Positions 21,960 to 35,640 of a DNA stretch of 64,000 nucleotides are shown here, piece after piece. The notes below the pieces were generated by a model. It was given only the letters and a program-made list of their open reading frames with translations, was not told where the DNA came from and did not search any database. The stretch's first letter is position 1, and every line of letters starts with the position of its first letter. Source of the DNA: Larix kaempferi (lineage: Eukaryota > Streptophyta > Pinopsida > Pinales > Pinaceae); contig BSBM01000442.1 in the NCBI GenBank assembly GCA_027924585.1, positions 5,952,001-6,016,000 on the forward strand. Reading direction: 5' to 3'. The position numbers and the translations under genes are program-made.

Positions 21960-23238
21960 ACTTATTGAAAATGTATATAAAAACTATTTGTTTTATAAAC
22001 TTTAATGTTTATAATATAAATTTTGGATTTATTAGTTATAATTTAAAAATGACACACGTAACATCTCATCTATACTTTAATATCCGATTTTTTTTTTATT
22101 GTTGGAAATTCTTCTTGGAATTAGATAAAGAATAAATTGAACTCTATCATACACATTTCTAGAAATGGACCATACAACATCTAATAAGTTTAAGTACAAT
22201 GTTCCATCCCCTCGATTTTGTTTTTAATTCAAATTTAATAAGTTTGGATTTTGTTTTTAATTCAAATTTAATAAGTTTGGATTTTGTTTTTAATTCAAAT
22301 TTAATAAGTTTAAGTACAATGTTCCATCCCATCGATTTTAATTGTTTTTAATTCAACTTTAATATGTTTAAGTACAATGTTCCATCCCCTCGATTTTGTA
22401 TTTAAATCAACTTTTGATACTGTGATGGTTGTGTTTAATTCAACTTTTGACATTGTGATATTGCGCAGTTAATTAAACATGTTTTTAATTCAACTTTTGT
22501 CACTGTGATGGTTGTGTTTAATTCAACTTTTGACGTTGTGATGTTGTGCCGTTAATAAAACAAAGTTTTTATTTGTTATATAGGTAATATTTAATCATAA
22601 TTATAGTGATTTAGAAATGTTTTATTAAAATTTTTAGAATATTATTTCTTTAGAAATGTTTTACTAAATTTTTTTAAATATTATTTTTTTTATTTTAAAT
22701 AATATTTTTGAAATTTATTAAAGCTAAATTTTATAACATGATTAAAATTTTCAATAATGTCAATAATATTTCAAACATTATATCAAAAAATGTAAAACAT
22801 AATGATAATGTAAAACATAATTTTAATGTCTAGAAACTTTTTATATTTAGTCTTAAAAACTAGTTTATGATAATGAAACGTTTTATATTTAGTTTAAAAA
22901 CTAGTATATGATAATGATCTTTAATTCACAATCCTCATTATGCTCATGATAAGAGATAATCTCATTTAATTTCAAAATCATTTCATAGAATTAAATTGTG
23001 AGAGCTGTAAAAATAAGATATAAACACTATCAAGTTATTTATTCCATCATCATATAAATGGTAAAATATCTAAGCTTATGTGTTACAGTAATTTAAAGAG
23101 CCACACACAATCTACTACATTCGCAAGAGAATTTCAAGAGCATGGCTAAACTTTACTTTCATAAAGAAAGAATTGATTTTAACTTAGTATATGAAATTAC
23201 AAATTTTGACATTACATCATAGGTTATCAACTCTTTGA
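21960..23238. other. AT-rich DNA with short tandem repeats
   Basis: About 22150-22560 contains repeated phrases AAGTACAATGTTCCATCCC, CGATTTTGTTTTTAATTC and CAACTTTTGAC-TTGTGATG in tandem-like order. The rest is AT-rich and non-coding. Confidence 0.6.
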
Positions 23239-23552
23239 AGACTCATCCAAGTGGAAGAATTTGAGTTAGTGGTGTGAGAGTATGCCATTCATGAATGGTA
23301 CAGAAACGCATAAATAAAATTCATGCAACCATCATTAGAAAAAAAATTAGTATAATCCACTTTTGATTACTAAAAACATTAGAAAATCAAATATATTAAC
23401 CACAAGGACCTATTAAGGCTTAGATGGAGGCTTGATGACGGAAAATGGTCATATACTATAGACTGAATGTGGGAAAATGTCTTACGAATATGGGATTTGT
23501 TATGTGAGAAATGTGGCAAAAATGGAGCCCAACACTCCCTCACACCTAATGA
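23239..23552 (-). repeat. Dispersed repeat, copy 1
   Basis: It matches 46597-46915 over about 315 bp with moderate divergence. Shared landmarks include GAGAGTATGCCATTCATGAATG, AAAATGGTCATATACTATAGACT and GTGGCAAAAATGGAGCCCAACA. It lies inside the antisense Ty3/gypsy relic and so is probably part of its interior. Confidence 0.8.
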
Positions 23553-25962
23553 TTGGCATGTCTCCATGCCAACTATGTGAGGAAGTAAGATTTCATCATT
23601 GACTTGAAAATCATCATTGACTTGTGGCAATTTTGCTTGGCATTGGAAACCATGAGTTTTACTCTTTTTTATTTAACAATGATTCATGACTATTATGATG
23701 CGTGAGGTGTAATATAGGCTTTTTTTTCATACTTAGATACCACAATGAGTTTAACTTTTCTTTTATTTACATGGATTTGTGATCAAGGTGAAAGAATGGT
23801 AATGATATGGAAGGTGGACTGAAAAATGGAAAGTGAATGAGGATGATAATGTATGAATGCTAGTGAATTCTATGTAATGTGGCTTCCCATCAAATTTTCC
23901 TAATTTTAGTAAATTAAAAAGTATTATACTAGTTTTACCTCAGGTTACCTTTTTCTTTGAATTCTGTTGTGAAGGTTGAAATGGGACTGTGTGGAACTGA
24001 TGCATGTTGAATGAAGGTTGAAGATGAGGCATGCAAAATATGAGAGTTGCTAAAAATATGAGAGAGAAAGACATAACAAAAGTTGATGAGGGATGAATCT
24101 GCTAACTTATTGAAAACTCTGAAGATGCTCCTCCCCCACACCTAAGGATTTGCATGTCCTCATGCAAAAAATGTGAGGAATTGTGGAAGCTGTGACTAAA
24201 GTGGATGCTAGTGAATGGCATCCATTATTGGAACAATACACACTACTACAAGAAAACAACTACTGCAAGTTTATTTTGGAATCATGAAACCATATAGCCT
24301 TCAACCGCTACACAAATATGAGGTACAATTCTTATCATGCGAACAAATGTGTTGATGTCCAGCACGAAAATAAATCACTTGATTACTAACCATTAATGTA
24401 TGTCGTTAACTAGTGTGAAGCAACTCACCTTTAATGATAATGATTGCTAAAGTACCATAGTGCATCTTGACAGGTATGGATAGATGTGTTGAGGTCAAGT
24501 GACCTGCAAGATTTGTTAATCAAGAGACATTGGTGCATTCCCATGATTAACAACAAGAATATTTTCCATTGATGTATGCAAATCCCAAGGCACTATGAGA
24601 TCTCTAACCTCAATCCTAGATGATGTGCTAGAGTTGATGGGATGAGGTTCATCAGAAGGTGAGCCTTAAAGAATCTCACATTAGCCGAGACGAGCATAGA
24701 ACAAAATTGATTTCAAAGAACCATTTTATAAAATGAAACCAACTTACAAAACTTTATTGATATTTTTTCCTGCTAGTTGCCTAGTTTTCAAGCAAGACTC
24801 GTCTCTAGTTGCGCCAGTAAACTGGTTTTCACAACTGGACTTATTTTTATGTTTACTATTTTATTCATTTATTTACATTATTTACACTATCCTACTTTAC
24901 TTGAAAAAAAAATCTTTCAAGTATAGGAATAATTCCAGTGAAGCTATGTGCGTAACATAATTATAAGTGTACTCATGTTCAAGTTTGAAAAATATGCCTT
25001 AATATATACGACCACAACATGAGAGACCAACTACTTTGATGTAGATGGTGCCAAGAAATGTTGAAGAATGGAGTAATGTTGTGGCTTGATGACTGCTTGG
25101 AACCAAATCTCAATATAGTCTCTATATTCTTGGCTCTCTTATTTAGTGATCATATCATGAAATTCTTTGGAATGTTGGTGATAAATCTCTTTAAGGCAAA
25201 AAGAACCTGAATCTGGTGACAAGGATCATAAAGAATTCTTCAATCTCTGGCTCCAATGTCTACTCTTCATCTAATGTGGTCCATGATTTTTTAATCTCCT
25301 CTGTAGTTTGGCAAGGATGCTCAAAGAAAGCTTTTAGATATTCCTCTTGTGAAAATGATTCATGGATCCTTTATTGCTTCCAAAGATGCAGACTCATCCT
25401 TCATGATAATCTTGAAATTTAAATAAGGATTTAAGAAAATACTTATAGTAGCATGCTCTTCTCCACTCAATGAGTTCTTTAGGAAACTTTAAATTCCGTG
25501 GTTGGTCTAGAGTTCCTGCTAACAAATGGATTAGTACAAAAGGCTCTTACAACACTTAAAATTAATTGAAATTTAACTTCAAATAGGAAATGAATTTAAT
25601 GTCAAAACTAAAGCACACTACTCAAAGCAAATTCAACCATGTACTCGAACCCGACTATTGAGACCCTGTTGTCACCAATTATATTTTTCACACGAGTTAG
25701 CTTCTCTTCTTTCAACAAATCAAAACAACATAAGCCACACTTATTTGTGAAAAAGGAAATACATTTGCATGAAAGGAAACTTAATTGCATGAAAATAAAA
25801 TAATGAGGCTTTGGAGAAACTCACCAAAGGGAATGCGTCAGGCTAGAACACCCTCAAAATTTTTCAAGTAGGGGTGTCTTTGTGTCTTACCATTCCTCCT
25901 CCCCCAAGCTGTGCAAATTAAGGTAACCTACCTACCTACTTAATCTCTATTCCTTTTAGCAC

Positions 25963-25985
25963 CTCCTTGACAACGACGCCAAAAG
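25963..25985 (-). other. Primer binding site, tRNA-Asp type
   Basis: On the minus strand TTTTGGCGTCGTTGTCAAGG resembles the TGGCGCCGTTGCC-type PBS of Athila/Tat Ty3/gypsy elements with two or more changes. It lies next to the LTR end ...CCTAGCA. This shows a minus-strand element whose 5' LTR extends to the right from 25986. Confidence 0.7.
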
Positions 25986-27440
25986 TGCTAGGTAAAATAT
26001 ATGCAATAATAATTCACCTAAACATTGAATTGTCAAACGAGGATTTCATAAACTTAGAGGTGCAGGAAAAATAAATACGGGATCAAAGCTTCTAAGCTAG
26101 CCTAATCTAATGCTAGAAAAACACTCTTCAAAATGCAGCGAATGAAAGCTAGGCAAAAATTGACAAGAAGGCTATCATCACAAGATGTAACTATTGGCTC
26201 ACAAAATCTTATCTCCTGAGTTTGATCCCAATCTTCAATGGCTTATTCCTGTAGTGGTTAGCTGGTTAAGCTACTGGAAAACTAAATCAATTACAAAAGC
26301 ATACAAAATACAGAAAACTAGGTCAAAAAGAGTGACTAAGGAAATCCACAACACCTAATAACTAAACCTAGAACCAATCCCTTAAACACATATATCAAAC
26401 ACAATCATCATGACACAACATGTAAATATGGTAATCATATAATTTTAATCACAAGTATTTAAATGCATTGAATATTCTTTAAATCCATTCTTTGTTCATA
26501 AATCTTATATGGATAAAGGATACATTAAAGATAACTTAATTCAACGCTCAAAGTTCAAATGTGAATAAAACTATTTTAATGACATAATTTGAATTAAATA
26601 CATTATATTACCATATTACATAAGTTTAATACATATTAACACAAGCATATAAAGTTAACGTTAATTCACATAAATGAGTATGAAACATATATATGAATTA
26701 CATTAACATGGAAATCAATTTAATATGGTGACATGGAAATCTTATTAACATATGTAAGACTTGTCGACACATTAAACAAGATCATGAGGTGACATTGTTC
26801 CCGACATTGTCACCTGCTCTTGAGAGAAAGAGAAAGATAAACTACTTTGGCAAGAGGTGCCAAGTAAGATTTATAAATGCTTCAAATTTTACTATTTTTA
26901 AAATTCTTATTTCGAGGTTGTAATTAAAGTTTATTATGTATTTAGTTTATTTTTGTCAAAAAATATTGAACTTTATCATGTGCTAGTTTGATGTTTTAGG
27001 GAAGAGACTACTTTACCATCTCAGCGTTGTTGGTGACATTGTGACTGACGTGATTGTGACGCCATCCTCCACTTTGTCCAGGATGATCTACTACTCAGAA
27101 CGCTTTCATCGGTCGATTGACATTCATTCGTACATATACAAATTTTTAAGTTTTGCATGATTAAACTTTTTAAAATCAAACTTTTATTAAATATAATTAA
27201 AAAAAAATCTATTTATATGAAATGTTATTGGTTGCACATGATGATGTTGTCCTCAGGAGTTGTGTCCATGATGCGGTGGCATGCTTATGTCATGTTGGGA
27301 TGTACATGCATGATGTAGCAGGGTTTTGTAATTGTTTTAAACTTTATTGGATTTGACATTTTTTATGATTGCATTTATGCTCACCCACAAGCACGAGGCA
27401 GTGCATGGAAAATTGTAGTCCTTAACACTACATAGATTAA
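25986..27440 (-). repeat. Probable 5' LTR of the antisense gypsy relic
   Basis: In plus orientation it starts TGCTAGGTAAAATATATGC directly beside the PBS. Its far end is not defined because no second copy is in the window. The stretch is AT-rich, with a GTGACATTG-type phrase repeated near 26790 and 27030. No coding signal. Confidence 0.4.
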
Positions 27441-28988
27441 TGGCTTCAAACCTTGTGAAGCTTGCGTTGAAAGCCTTTTTTTTCTGGGTTCATTCGCTTT
27501 ATTTTTTTCTCTCTAATCGACTTTCAGGCTCTTCCTCTACAAGGTTTCCATGGGTAACAATGTTAATTTTGCTCACTATAAATTCTTGAAGATACTCTCA
27601 GAAGGGTTCTATAAAAGAACACCTTCCTTTTTCCAAGCAAATGGTTGGATGAGCCTCTATTTCAAGAGGATGAGACTTGGTAAGAGATGTTATCTATATG
27701 CTCTGGTTTACTCATCTAACTACTTATTTATAATGACTATTCCACTTTTATTTTCCATTCATAATGACTATATGCATATGTTCTACGCAAGGTGGCATCG
27801 AGGGTTTGAGCCTACCACTGATAGGTTCACAAAGAAATAGGATTAGATTACTCAACGATACCCTTCTTTATGGTAAGTTTGCATCATTGTATAGCAGTGA
27901 TACAATGTATATCAATTATGTATTGCTCCTTCTTCTGGGTAACTATTGATCCCACATTAATTGCTATGCAAACATTATTATTAGCTTGGTATGCCTTGTA
28001 TTAATCACTTGGAAATGTTCAGCACCTTTGAGGTATGTTGTATCTATGCATAACAAGATATAGACATCCTTGAAACATGTTTCATGTTAGGGTTTTAAAT
28101 GTCCCTTCTAAGTTTTGTCAAGTTGGGTCAATACTCATTGATATGCATTGTATATGTGTAGTCTTTGTGCCTTTTAAGGCCTGAGACATTGTGTCATTCT
28201 TAACAATGTATGGTTAATCATACACAATTCATTATGTGTAAAGACTAGTCCATTGAAAGGTGGAATTTTGGAAACATGTCCAACTCTGTGAGTATTGCAC
28301 TGTCACAGTTTCTAGTTACACCATCTTGCTAAAAGCATATGAATGAAATTGCTTATTTTCTTATTATATTGGATTACAAAGGATTAAAAAGCATAGCTAA
28401 ATGCTATGCTTAAGTGTAGATGGTTAGCTTTAACACCTTAATCAATAACTCTACAATTTTTGTGTTGTCTCTTTATCATTTTTATTACCCAACAAATTTA
28501 GGTGAACTTCTGAACAAACAAAAATGGATGAAATGTGTTGTATTAACAAATAAATTTTATTTATTAATACTTTGAACTAACAATATCACATATACCAAAG
28601 AAGTGATGGTCAATAAATAAATAAAATGAAATGTGTTATATTAACAAATAAATTTTATTTAGAAAAACCTTTAATTAAAATTGGAACTTGAAAACCTAGT
28701 ATGAGTTCAAGGGTGATTTATAGTACTACGACAAAGTATCCATGCCGCGATCTAGAAGTTGAATTAGGAGTACGTTAAACCTGTAGTCATAATGTGTTAT
28801 GAATACAAAAGGATTGATGGCATTTACGAGTATTTTAAACAGAAAATCCGTGGGACAAAAAGAAAGATACAACATAATTGAAACTACAACGATTTAAAGA
28901 GTAATAAAGACAAACCAATTATAATGAAGGGGAACAGAGTTGTATGCATGTGAAGAATATATATCTTGAGCTTTATTCTACCTAAATT
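27441..28988. other. AT-rich DNA, one doubtful small ORF
   Basis: A 96-codon plus-strand ORF at 27550-27840 starts MGNNVNFAHYKFLK but matches no family I recognise and could be chance. A duplicated AAATGAAATGTGTT-TATTAACAAATAAATTTTATTTA segment occurs at about 28530 and 28625. Nothing else stands out. Confidence 0.5.
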
Positions 28989-29510
28989 CTACAAATAAAA
29001 ATCGGTGAGCAATATGCACCCCGCAGCACACAATTTAAGTTTGCTGTAAGGGTTTGACATACTGAACCCTCCGTGCGTCTCGCGTGCATCCAACATTTCT
29101 CCGGCAAATACTTCCCGGTCTATTGTTTCGGTGGTCATGCCCATCTTCTTGCAGAACCCATGATGCCCATATTCTTGTAGAACCCGAGGATCCATGCCGC
29201 CACGTCCATGTGAATGACTCATGGTCCCATGCCGGTATCGAACAACGCGCTTGCATACCATCGACCTATCCATGCCATCGATTACATACATGTAATTTTT
29301 AAAATTTGAATTAAAAAAAGGCGCCCAATTTATTTCGAATTTTGAATTCAGAAAAACTTTTCCCGCATATCTCATTTTTTCTGTCTGTGGTGTGGAGCAT
29401 GGCATTGAACAATCAACAGCTAGCAGCGAACACACTATAATGCTCAGTGTATGCGTGAAATAACATACAGGGTTGAAGCAGGTTAGAAGCGCTGCCAAGT
29501 ATGGAAGCAT
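28989..29510 (-). CDS. Hypothetical protein, possible secreted or membrane protein
   Basis: A 173-codon ORF starts at the ATG at 29510; the frame is open nine codons further upstream. Residues about 1-35 are hydrophobic (MLPYLAALLTCF...SIIVCSLLAV), like a signal peptide or membrane anchor. A middle with several cysteines and a His/Gly-rich segment (SHSHGRGGMD) follow. The ORF is long for such AT-rich DNA and GC-richer than its surroundings, which favours coding. No homologous family is recognised. A 30-bp phrase with AGAAGCGCTGCCAAGTATGG occurs twice near the start (29488 and 29618), so the 5' region is partly duplicated. Confidence 0.35.
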   Translation of the reverse strand: MLPYLAALLTCFNPVCYFTHTLSIIVCSLLAVDCSMPCSTPQTEKMRYAGKVFLNSKFEINWAPFFNSNFKNYMYVIDGMDRSMVCKRVVRYRHGTMSHSHGRGGMDPRVLQEYGHHGFCKKMGMTTETIDREVFAGEMLDARETHGGFSMSNPYSKLKLCAAGCILLTDFYL

Positions 29511-29639
29511 TGGTATCTTTGGAGGATTTGTGGACACGGATATGCGTGAAGCTGAAGACTATACATGAAGACTATACAGGGGTTGGAGCAGGCGACAAAG
29601 CTTGGACGTGTCCGAATTAGAAGCGCTGCCAAGTATGGA

Positions 29640-32600
29640 AACATGTGTGTTTATGGATGAGTAAGCAAGGGAGACTGAGACGCTACTTTCTTGTTCAGAG
29701 AATCTAGGTTGAGTAACACTCTTTAGTCATGAAGCTTATCTATTTTTGTTCCTGTCCTAATGACTTGTTGTAGGGTAGGGGGCGAATTGAGTCCGACAAT
29801 GGCGATGGTAAACAATCTCCCCCACATCCTCAATGAACAATCTTATTATTTGGATTTTATGTTTGTAGATCTGCTTATTGTTGTTTGCAACGGTTTCCAG
29901 AAAAGTGCAATGACAGGTAATTAGTTAATTCAATTTCATGGTATTAAGCTGCAAATTTTGCAGACATGTTTTTTGTGAGCGGTTTTAATTGCTTATGCAC
30001 TACCTTATGTAATGCAAGATGATAAAATGCCCCAATTAGAGAAAGTGCGGTTGGGCCTCCAAGATGGTGTGAAACGACCACTGTGAATATAAATTAAATT
30101 ACATGTTGGTGTATGAGTAAGGGTTTTTTTGGCTCCCCTGGAATTTGGGTTTTTTTGGCTCCTCTGGAATTTGGGCTTTTGTTATGATCCATGGACCATG
30201 ACAAATTCTATGAAAAGTAAAGATTGAGATTCACTAGACAAATTGTTTAATCAAATTTGAGAAATTATTGACTTTGTTTTTAGTTGTGTGTACTGTTGAA
30301 TTGTAGATTGGATGTAGGGTAGTTTGTCAATTTTTAATTCAATTGCAGTTGGATAATTCTGGAATAATTAAGGTGTGTGTTGTTGACATCGCAGGGGTAA
30401 TGACCTCATAATTCCATAGTATCTGCGGGGAATTAGTAGAGGAGAAATGCGAAAGACGAAAGACTCACATCCGTTTGACATAAATACATCCAAAATTTAT
30501 CTGGAGCCGTTTCTTTTCATGGACTGAACAATTGGTACTGCAAACCAAACGGGAAAGGGTAAATAATATGGCATTAGATCTCATTTATGGATTATAATGT
30601 TTATTCGTAATTTGGATAAATAATATGGAATTAGACTCCATTTATAGATTATAATGCTTACACCGATGAATAATCACTTTATCTTAAAGATAATGTAGAA
30701 AAATGGAAGGGGTTCTAAATGAAGATAGAGAATTGCATTCAAAATAAAATGACAGAGTCAAATTTGGAAATCGAGTGCAATGGCTGTGGCTTCCACTGAG
30801 AAAAAGGGAATGATATTCTACAAAGTCTGCCACCAACCTTTATAGATATATTTCCAGTTAGCAGAACTTGACTCAAGTGAAGTTTCGCTCAAACACGTGG
30901 GCTCAAGGCTCAAGTTCAGTGGACTTTCATAACTTTATATTATAGCGTAAGTAAAAAGAAGATGACTCACAACGAGTCATATATTTAAGAAACTTTCAAG
31001 TGCAATGCATCCACACGGCACGGTAATCTTTGTTGCTTGTTTACAGTTTGAGGCCTGTAATTTTCATTTTGATGGATTAAGCTTGATGTGCGCTAAATAC
31101 TTTTAGTTTATTGATAATTTATTCAATGGGAAACACTTTTAGCAACCGTTGCTGGTAAATATATCACAAATCTTCCTCTGTAAAAACAGAATTAGGATTT
31201 TGCTTAGCAATTACTTTAAAATATTGCATAATGAGAATAACTACATGGCTTTCTATCTCACTTTATTTAAGTAATTTTTTTTTTAATCCAAGTTGCTTTA
31301 TGATCGATGGATGTCGCTATTTTATTTTAAGAAAATGTGTTTTACAAATTTTGAAAAGAGAAGTTTGTATGAAACTCATAATTTATATATGAAATTATTT
31401 TGGGCAATGGAAACAATTGGTTTTTAATCCAATATTTAATTGTAATTTTAGAATTTAATTACTTGGGATTTAGTTTTAGAGGAAGAAAAAATCCTATAAT
31501 CAGGATAATTACTTTTCTTTCTCATTATTATTTAAATATTTATTATTTATTAATCTAAAAACTTATTATTTTTTAATCCAAGTTTCTTTATGATTGATGG
31601 CAGGATCTCAAAAGAGTTTATATGAAATTAAAAGATTACTCAACAATGAAAATAATTAGTTATTAAACAATGTTTTAATTTCAATTATAATTAATTGAGA
31701 GAGGTATATAGTTGTTAAACAAGGTAATGCAACTATTTAAGAGGTATTATATTTTAAATGTTTGAATTTTCTTTTGAAATTATAAGAAAGTTTTTATACA
31801 TGATAAATGTAAATGTGAAATTAATATTTAACATTTACATACAACCATTTCCTTAAATATTTTATGTTGGTTATTTAAATTTTTGAAATGAATGTTACTT
31901 TATTTTGATTAAATAAAACTTTTATATAATGAAAATGTCATTTTTTGGATTCTTAATTATTTATATTTTTAGAATTTAAATATTTGAATTAGTAAACTAA
32001 ATTAAGTTTTATTAAATTCATTTATTAAAATCAACATAAAAAGTTAGATAAAAACATAAAAAATGATGGAAAAAAAATCTATACAATGTCAATAAAATGG
32101 TTAATCAATTTTGAACAAGCAATATTTTTACTTCTCAAATACATATAACATAAATATTATATACATATTTTTAAATTAGAGTTTTATTATACATATAGAA
32201 TTTATATAAGAAAATATGTTAAGTGTTTCAATTAATTTACAATTTGTTTTATCTTTTTAACATATACATTTATTTTTATGTAATTGGGGGTGCTAGTCTA
32301 AAAGGATAATTCAATTAGTTGTTACCAATGTTGTTGGGTTGTTGAAAATGTTATAAGCCTAGAGAGTGAATCCTAATGGCAATTTTAATCAATAACAAAT
32401 TCTTAACATTCTAAAAAAAAAAAAACTTAAGTTCTTTAATAAGATTCATTAATCATATTTCCATAATTAGTAGATAATTTGTATGTAAAATAATTGTATT
32501 GTTTTTGTAGTTGTTGATAAGCTAGCTATTTCACTAGGTATATATGTTTGTTTTGTTTCTTTTTTGAGTGAGTGGTTATGATGACCGAAGAGGGGGATAC

Positions 32601-33323
32601 CCAAACCTCCTGTTTTTTGTAAAAAACCTAGAGGATATTTTACCAACTAGCTTCACCCATGCTTTGCTGAGAAGTTTTGAAATACCATCAAACAAATCTA
32701 ATTGAAAAATTCACGATCAATGATAGGAATTTGATCTTTGATTTTTACTCCTACTTCATGGGATTGACAGGGATGTTCCTCCAAAAGGTCCCTTAACATC
32801 ACTCAAGAGGTCAATATTGCTTCAACAATTGTTGTAATATGAGTGCACCTTCTACACCTCCCATTGATTTTCTGGGATGCCAAGTCACTAGGAGACACAT
32901 AAAACAATTTTTATCACACATTTTTTATCCACTTGAACAAATGAAGGGTTTTTAGAGAAAATATGTTTCATAATTGCATTCATGTACAATGGAGCAATAT
33001 ATCACTAAAATAGTTAAGATAGTTATGGAGTACCAAAGTCCATCAAGAAATTAAATGAAATCATCATTGCTCAACCCCTTAAATCGTTACCCCATGCAAC
33101 TTCTACAAGTAATCTTTTAATAGTCCTAGAATCTTTTTGTACATCATCACCCTTCTAAATAATGTAATCTATTGGTGTGGATCTAGCCGTGTCTTCACCA
33201 GAGAACTAAAGATATGAATACATAGAATAAAGTGATGTTGTAAAAGATAATTATGGTGCTCAAACCTTAGTCAAGCAATATGGGATTGTGTGATTTCCAT
33301 AGCTTGAATAATTGTTGATGCTA
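29640..33323. other. Intergenic AT-rich DNA
   Basis: No ORF of note. A 26-bp tandem pair around TTTTTTTGGCTCC-CTGGAATTTGG lies at about 30125-30180. AT content is very high at 31250-32280. Confidence 0.6.
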
Positions 33324-33537
33324 CATTATTTAACTAGAGATTTGAAAAGTCTTGGTGCCACATTGATTAAAGAATAGTGAGTAACATGCTTTTAAAGGAT
33401 GTGATTTTCTACATAAGATGCAAAGTCTATCATTATTTAACTAGAGATTTGAAAAGTCTTGGTGCCACATTGATTAAAGAATAGTGAGCAACATGCTTTT
33501 AAAGGATGTGATTTTCTACATAAGATGCAAAGTCTAG
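33324..33537. repeat. 107-bp tandem duplication, nearly identical
   Basis: 33324-33430 and 33431-33537 are direct copies. They begin CATTATTTAACTAGAG and end GATGCAAAGTCTA. I see one clear internal substitution (GAGTAAC versus GAGCAAC). Such low divergence implies a recent duplication. Confidence 0.93.
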
Positions 33538-35640
33538 TAGATTTAGTAATAGAGATTCATTCTAAATTTATCTCTAAATTATAGTTACAATTCAATTTAT
33601 CCCAATGCCTCAATATTTGAGGAAAATCAAGGTATCACAGTGCAACATATGAGAATATGTTGATGCCTAAAACATGGCATTTCCTCTTAGCCCTATCTAT
33701 TTTGAGTTTGCATGGAAAACATGTAGAACATGATGCATGAGTGTTGGACACAAGTATGACACATTGTCATCGTTTTCTTCTTTAATCTCCCTTATTTTTT
33801 TAAAATTATCCTCTTGTAGAGCTTCTCTTCTTCTTCTTCATCTTCAAGGTACAAAATATTGACGCCTTCTGTGAAATGCAAAGAAAACAATTAGTCCTTG
33901 GTTGGAACAACAACCTCATATCAATATATTTACATGTACACTCAATTGTATCGACTTTCGATAAACATCATTCTTGTAAAAGTCTAGTTTAGTTTTGGTT
34001 TAGTGTTTCTATCATATGCTCATGGATATTCCTTTTTGAACAAATGCAGTTATATTATCACTTCCATGCTTGTAGTATTTTTTTCTTAGTTATAATTATT
34101 GCCAATGCACTCCTAGTAGTGACTCATGCATTGGAAAAAAAATTACACTCACTTTTTGTATAATTCTTGCTAGTTGTTAGATATTCTTTTTATTAAGATA
34201 GACACATTTAACTTTCCCAATTGTACATGTACAATAGAACACTAGTTTATTTTTCCAACATTTCCTTAAACTTTGTGATTCTACTCAAATTATCTCTTCC
34301 AAATAGCTCTTCCATGCTGCCTCCTCATTATGGTGTTCTGTTTGCACCATCAGGTGCAATTGCTAGTTATACGAAACAAAACGTATAATTCTGTCATGCA
34401 CACAGGAATCATATTGAATAGTTTGCATAAAATCAACAAAATTTGACCATACGCCTTATTTTAACCATCGACTATTTCTCCCTATCGTTGATTTGTGAAT
34501 TGGTAACCATAATTTTTTTTCTTAGGACTCTAACTAATTGATTGCTTGTGAGAAATAATTGCAATACCTAAGACATACGTAGAAACTCCATTTTAGCTGC
34601 TTGGGAGAGTGTTCGTTGAAGGTGAGTACTTGCGCCCATGGCGATTGATTGTGTGAAGGTTAGAATATATAACTCTATCTCTTTTTCACCTTCGTCTAGT
34701 GGTTATTCAAGACTTAACATCTCTCGGTGGCTATTATTTTGGAAGGCATCCTATCTCAAATTTTCAGTAACCTTGGTTTTTGGAAAAGTGGTTTGCTTGT
34801 TGAATCTTTTAGGCCCTTTTTAGTTAGTACATATTGCTTTGAGTATAGTAAGCCTTAAGATTGTTCGGTTATGTAGAATTTACATTATTATAAATAGTCC
34901 TTACGCCGGTTTTTAAAGTGGATATCCCCCCAAATCATCGTTCAAGGGGGTAAAGAGGAGATTCATCATAATTTATTGGTCCCACTAACGCTTATTAAAC
35001 TTAAACCGGAGTGACCCAGAGCTAGAACCGACCGTCCATTTTGTCAACATCATCAAAGAAGAAAAACTTCAATATGATTTTGAACATTCATTTTCATCTC
35101 ACGAACCCATCATAGCCTTGTTTGAAGAGTCAACTCAGTTTGACATTGGAGTCCTTGAAGACCATTCTATGGATTACATGAATACACCTTTGACAAATTT
35201 TATTGATCCAGTTGTATTGGCTATCAGTCTTTCATCTGTAGATCTAGCATATTTTTTCAAAAGTTGGAGTGACACATAACACACACCTTTTGATCCTATG
35301 TCTTTTTTAGAAGTGCATGGATCCACACCCATCTAGCCTCCATTGGCTAATGGAGGTAAACATCAGGCCTCCACTTCGACTAACAAGACTTTTAATCCGA
35401 GTACCATTCTTGCTGGAATATCAGTGACAAGCACACCATTACAAATAGTTAACATGTCTATTTTCCTAGTATGAATTCGGCTAGAATGTTAGTGTCGGTT
35501 GGTACAATTCCAAGTTCCAATCCTAGAAGTACGCCTACTTCATCATTTGGTATACCCACTAGTGGATTTTCTCTACCAAACATGGGTTTCTATATGGTTG
35601 AGCCGGTCAGTCACATGCGACACACACATAAGGAGGGTAT
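33538..35640. other. Intergenic, with one start-less open frame
   Basis: At about 34990-35275 (plus) a frame of some 90 codons lacks a start but reads like protein (EPTVHFVNIIKEEKL, ALFEESTQFDIGVLEDH). It then meets TAA. It could be a retroelement or gene remnant. The family is not recognised. The remainder is AT-rich without motifs. Confidence 0.4.

Larger units (their letters stand above)
23239..25985 (-). mobile_element. Ty3/gypsy relic interior, antisense
   Basis: Orientation is set by the PBS at its right edge. The interior has no long ORF. It contains two CACACCTAA-GATT-GCATGTC phrases (23540-23570 and 24135-24165), which suggests internal duplication. No gag or pol motif survives. The left boundary is unclear. 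Confidence 0.5.

Noticed and set aside
27550-27840. B3-domain-like small protein
   Set aside because: The resemblance of HYKFLKILSEGFYKR to a B3 start is too weak, and no further B3 motifs follow.
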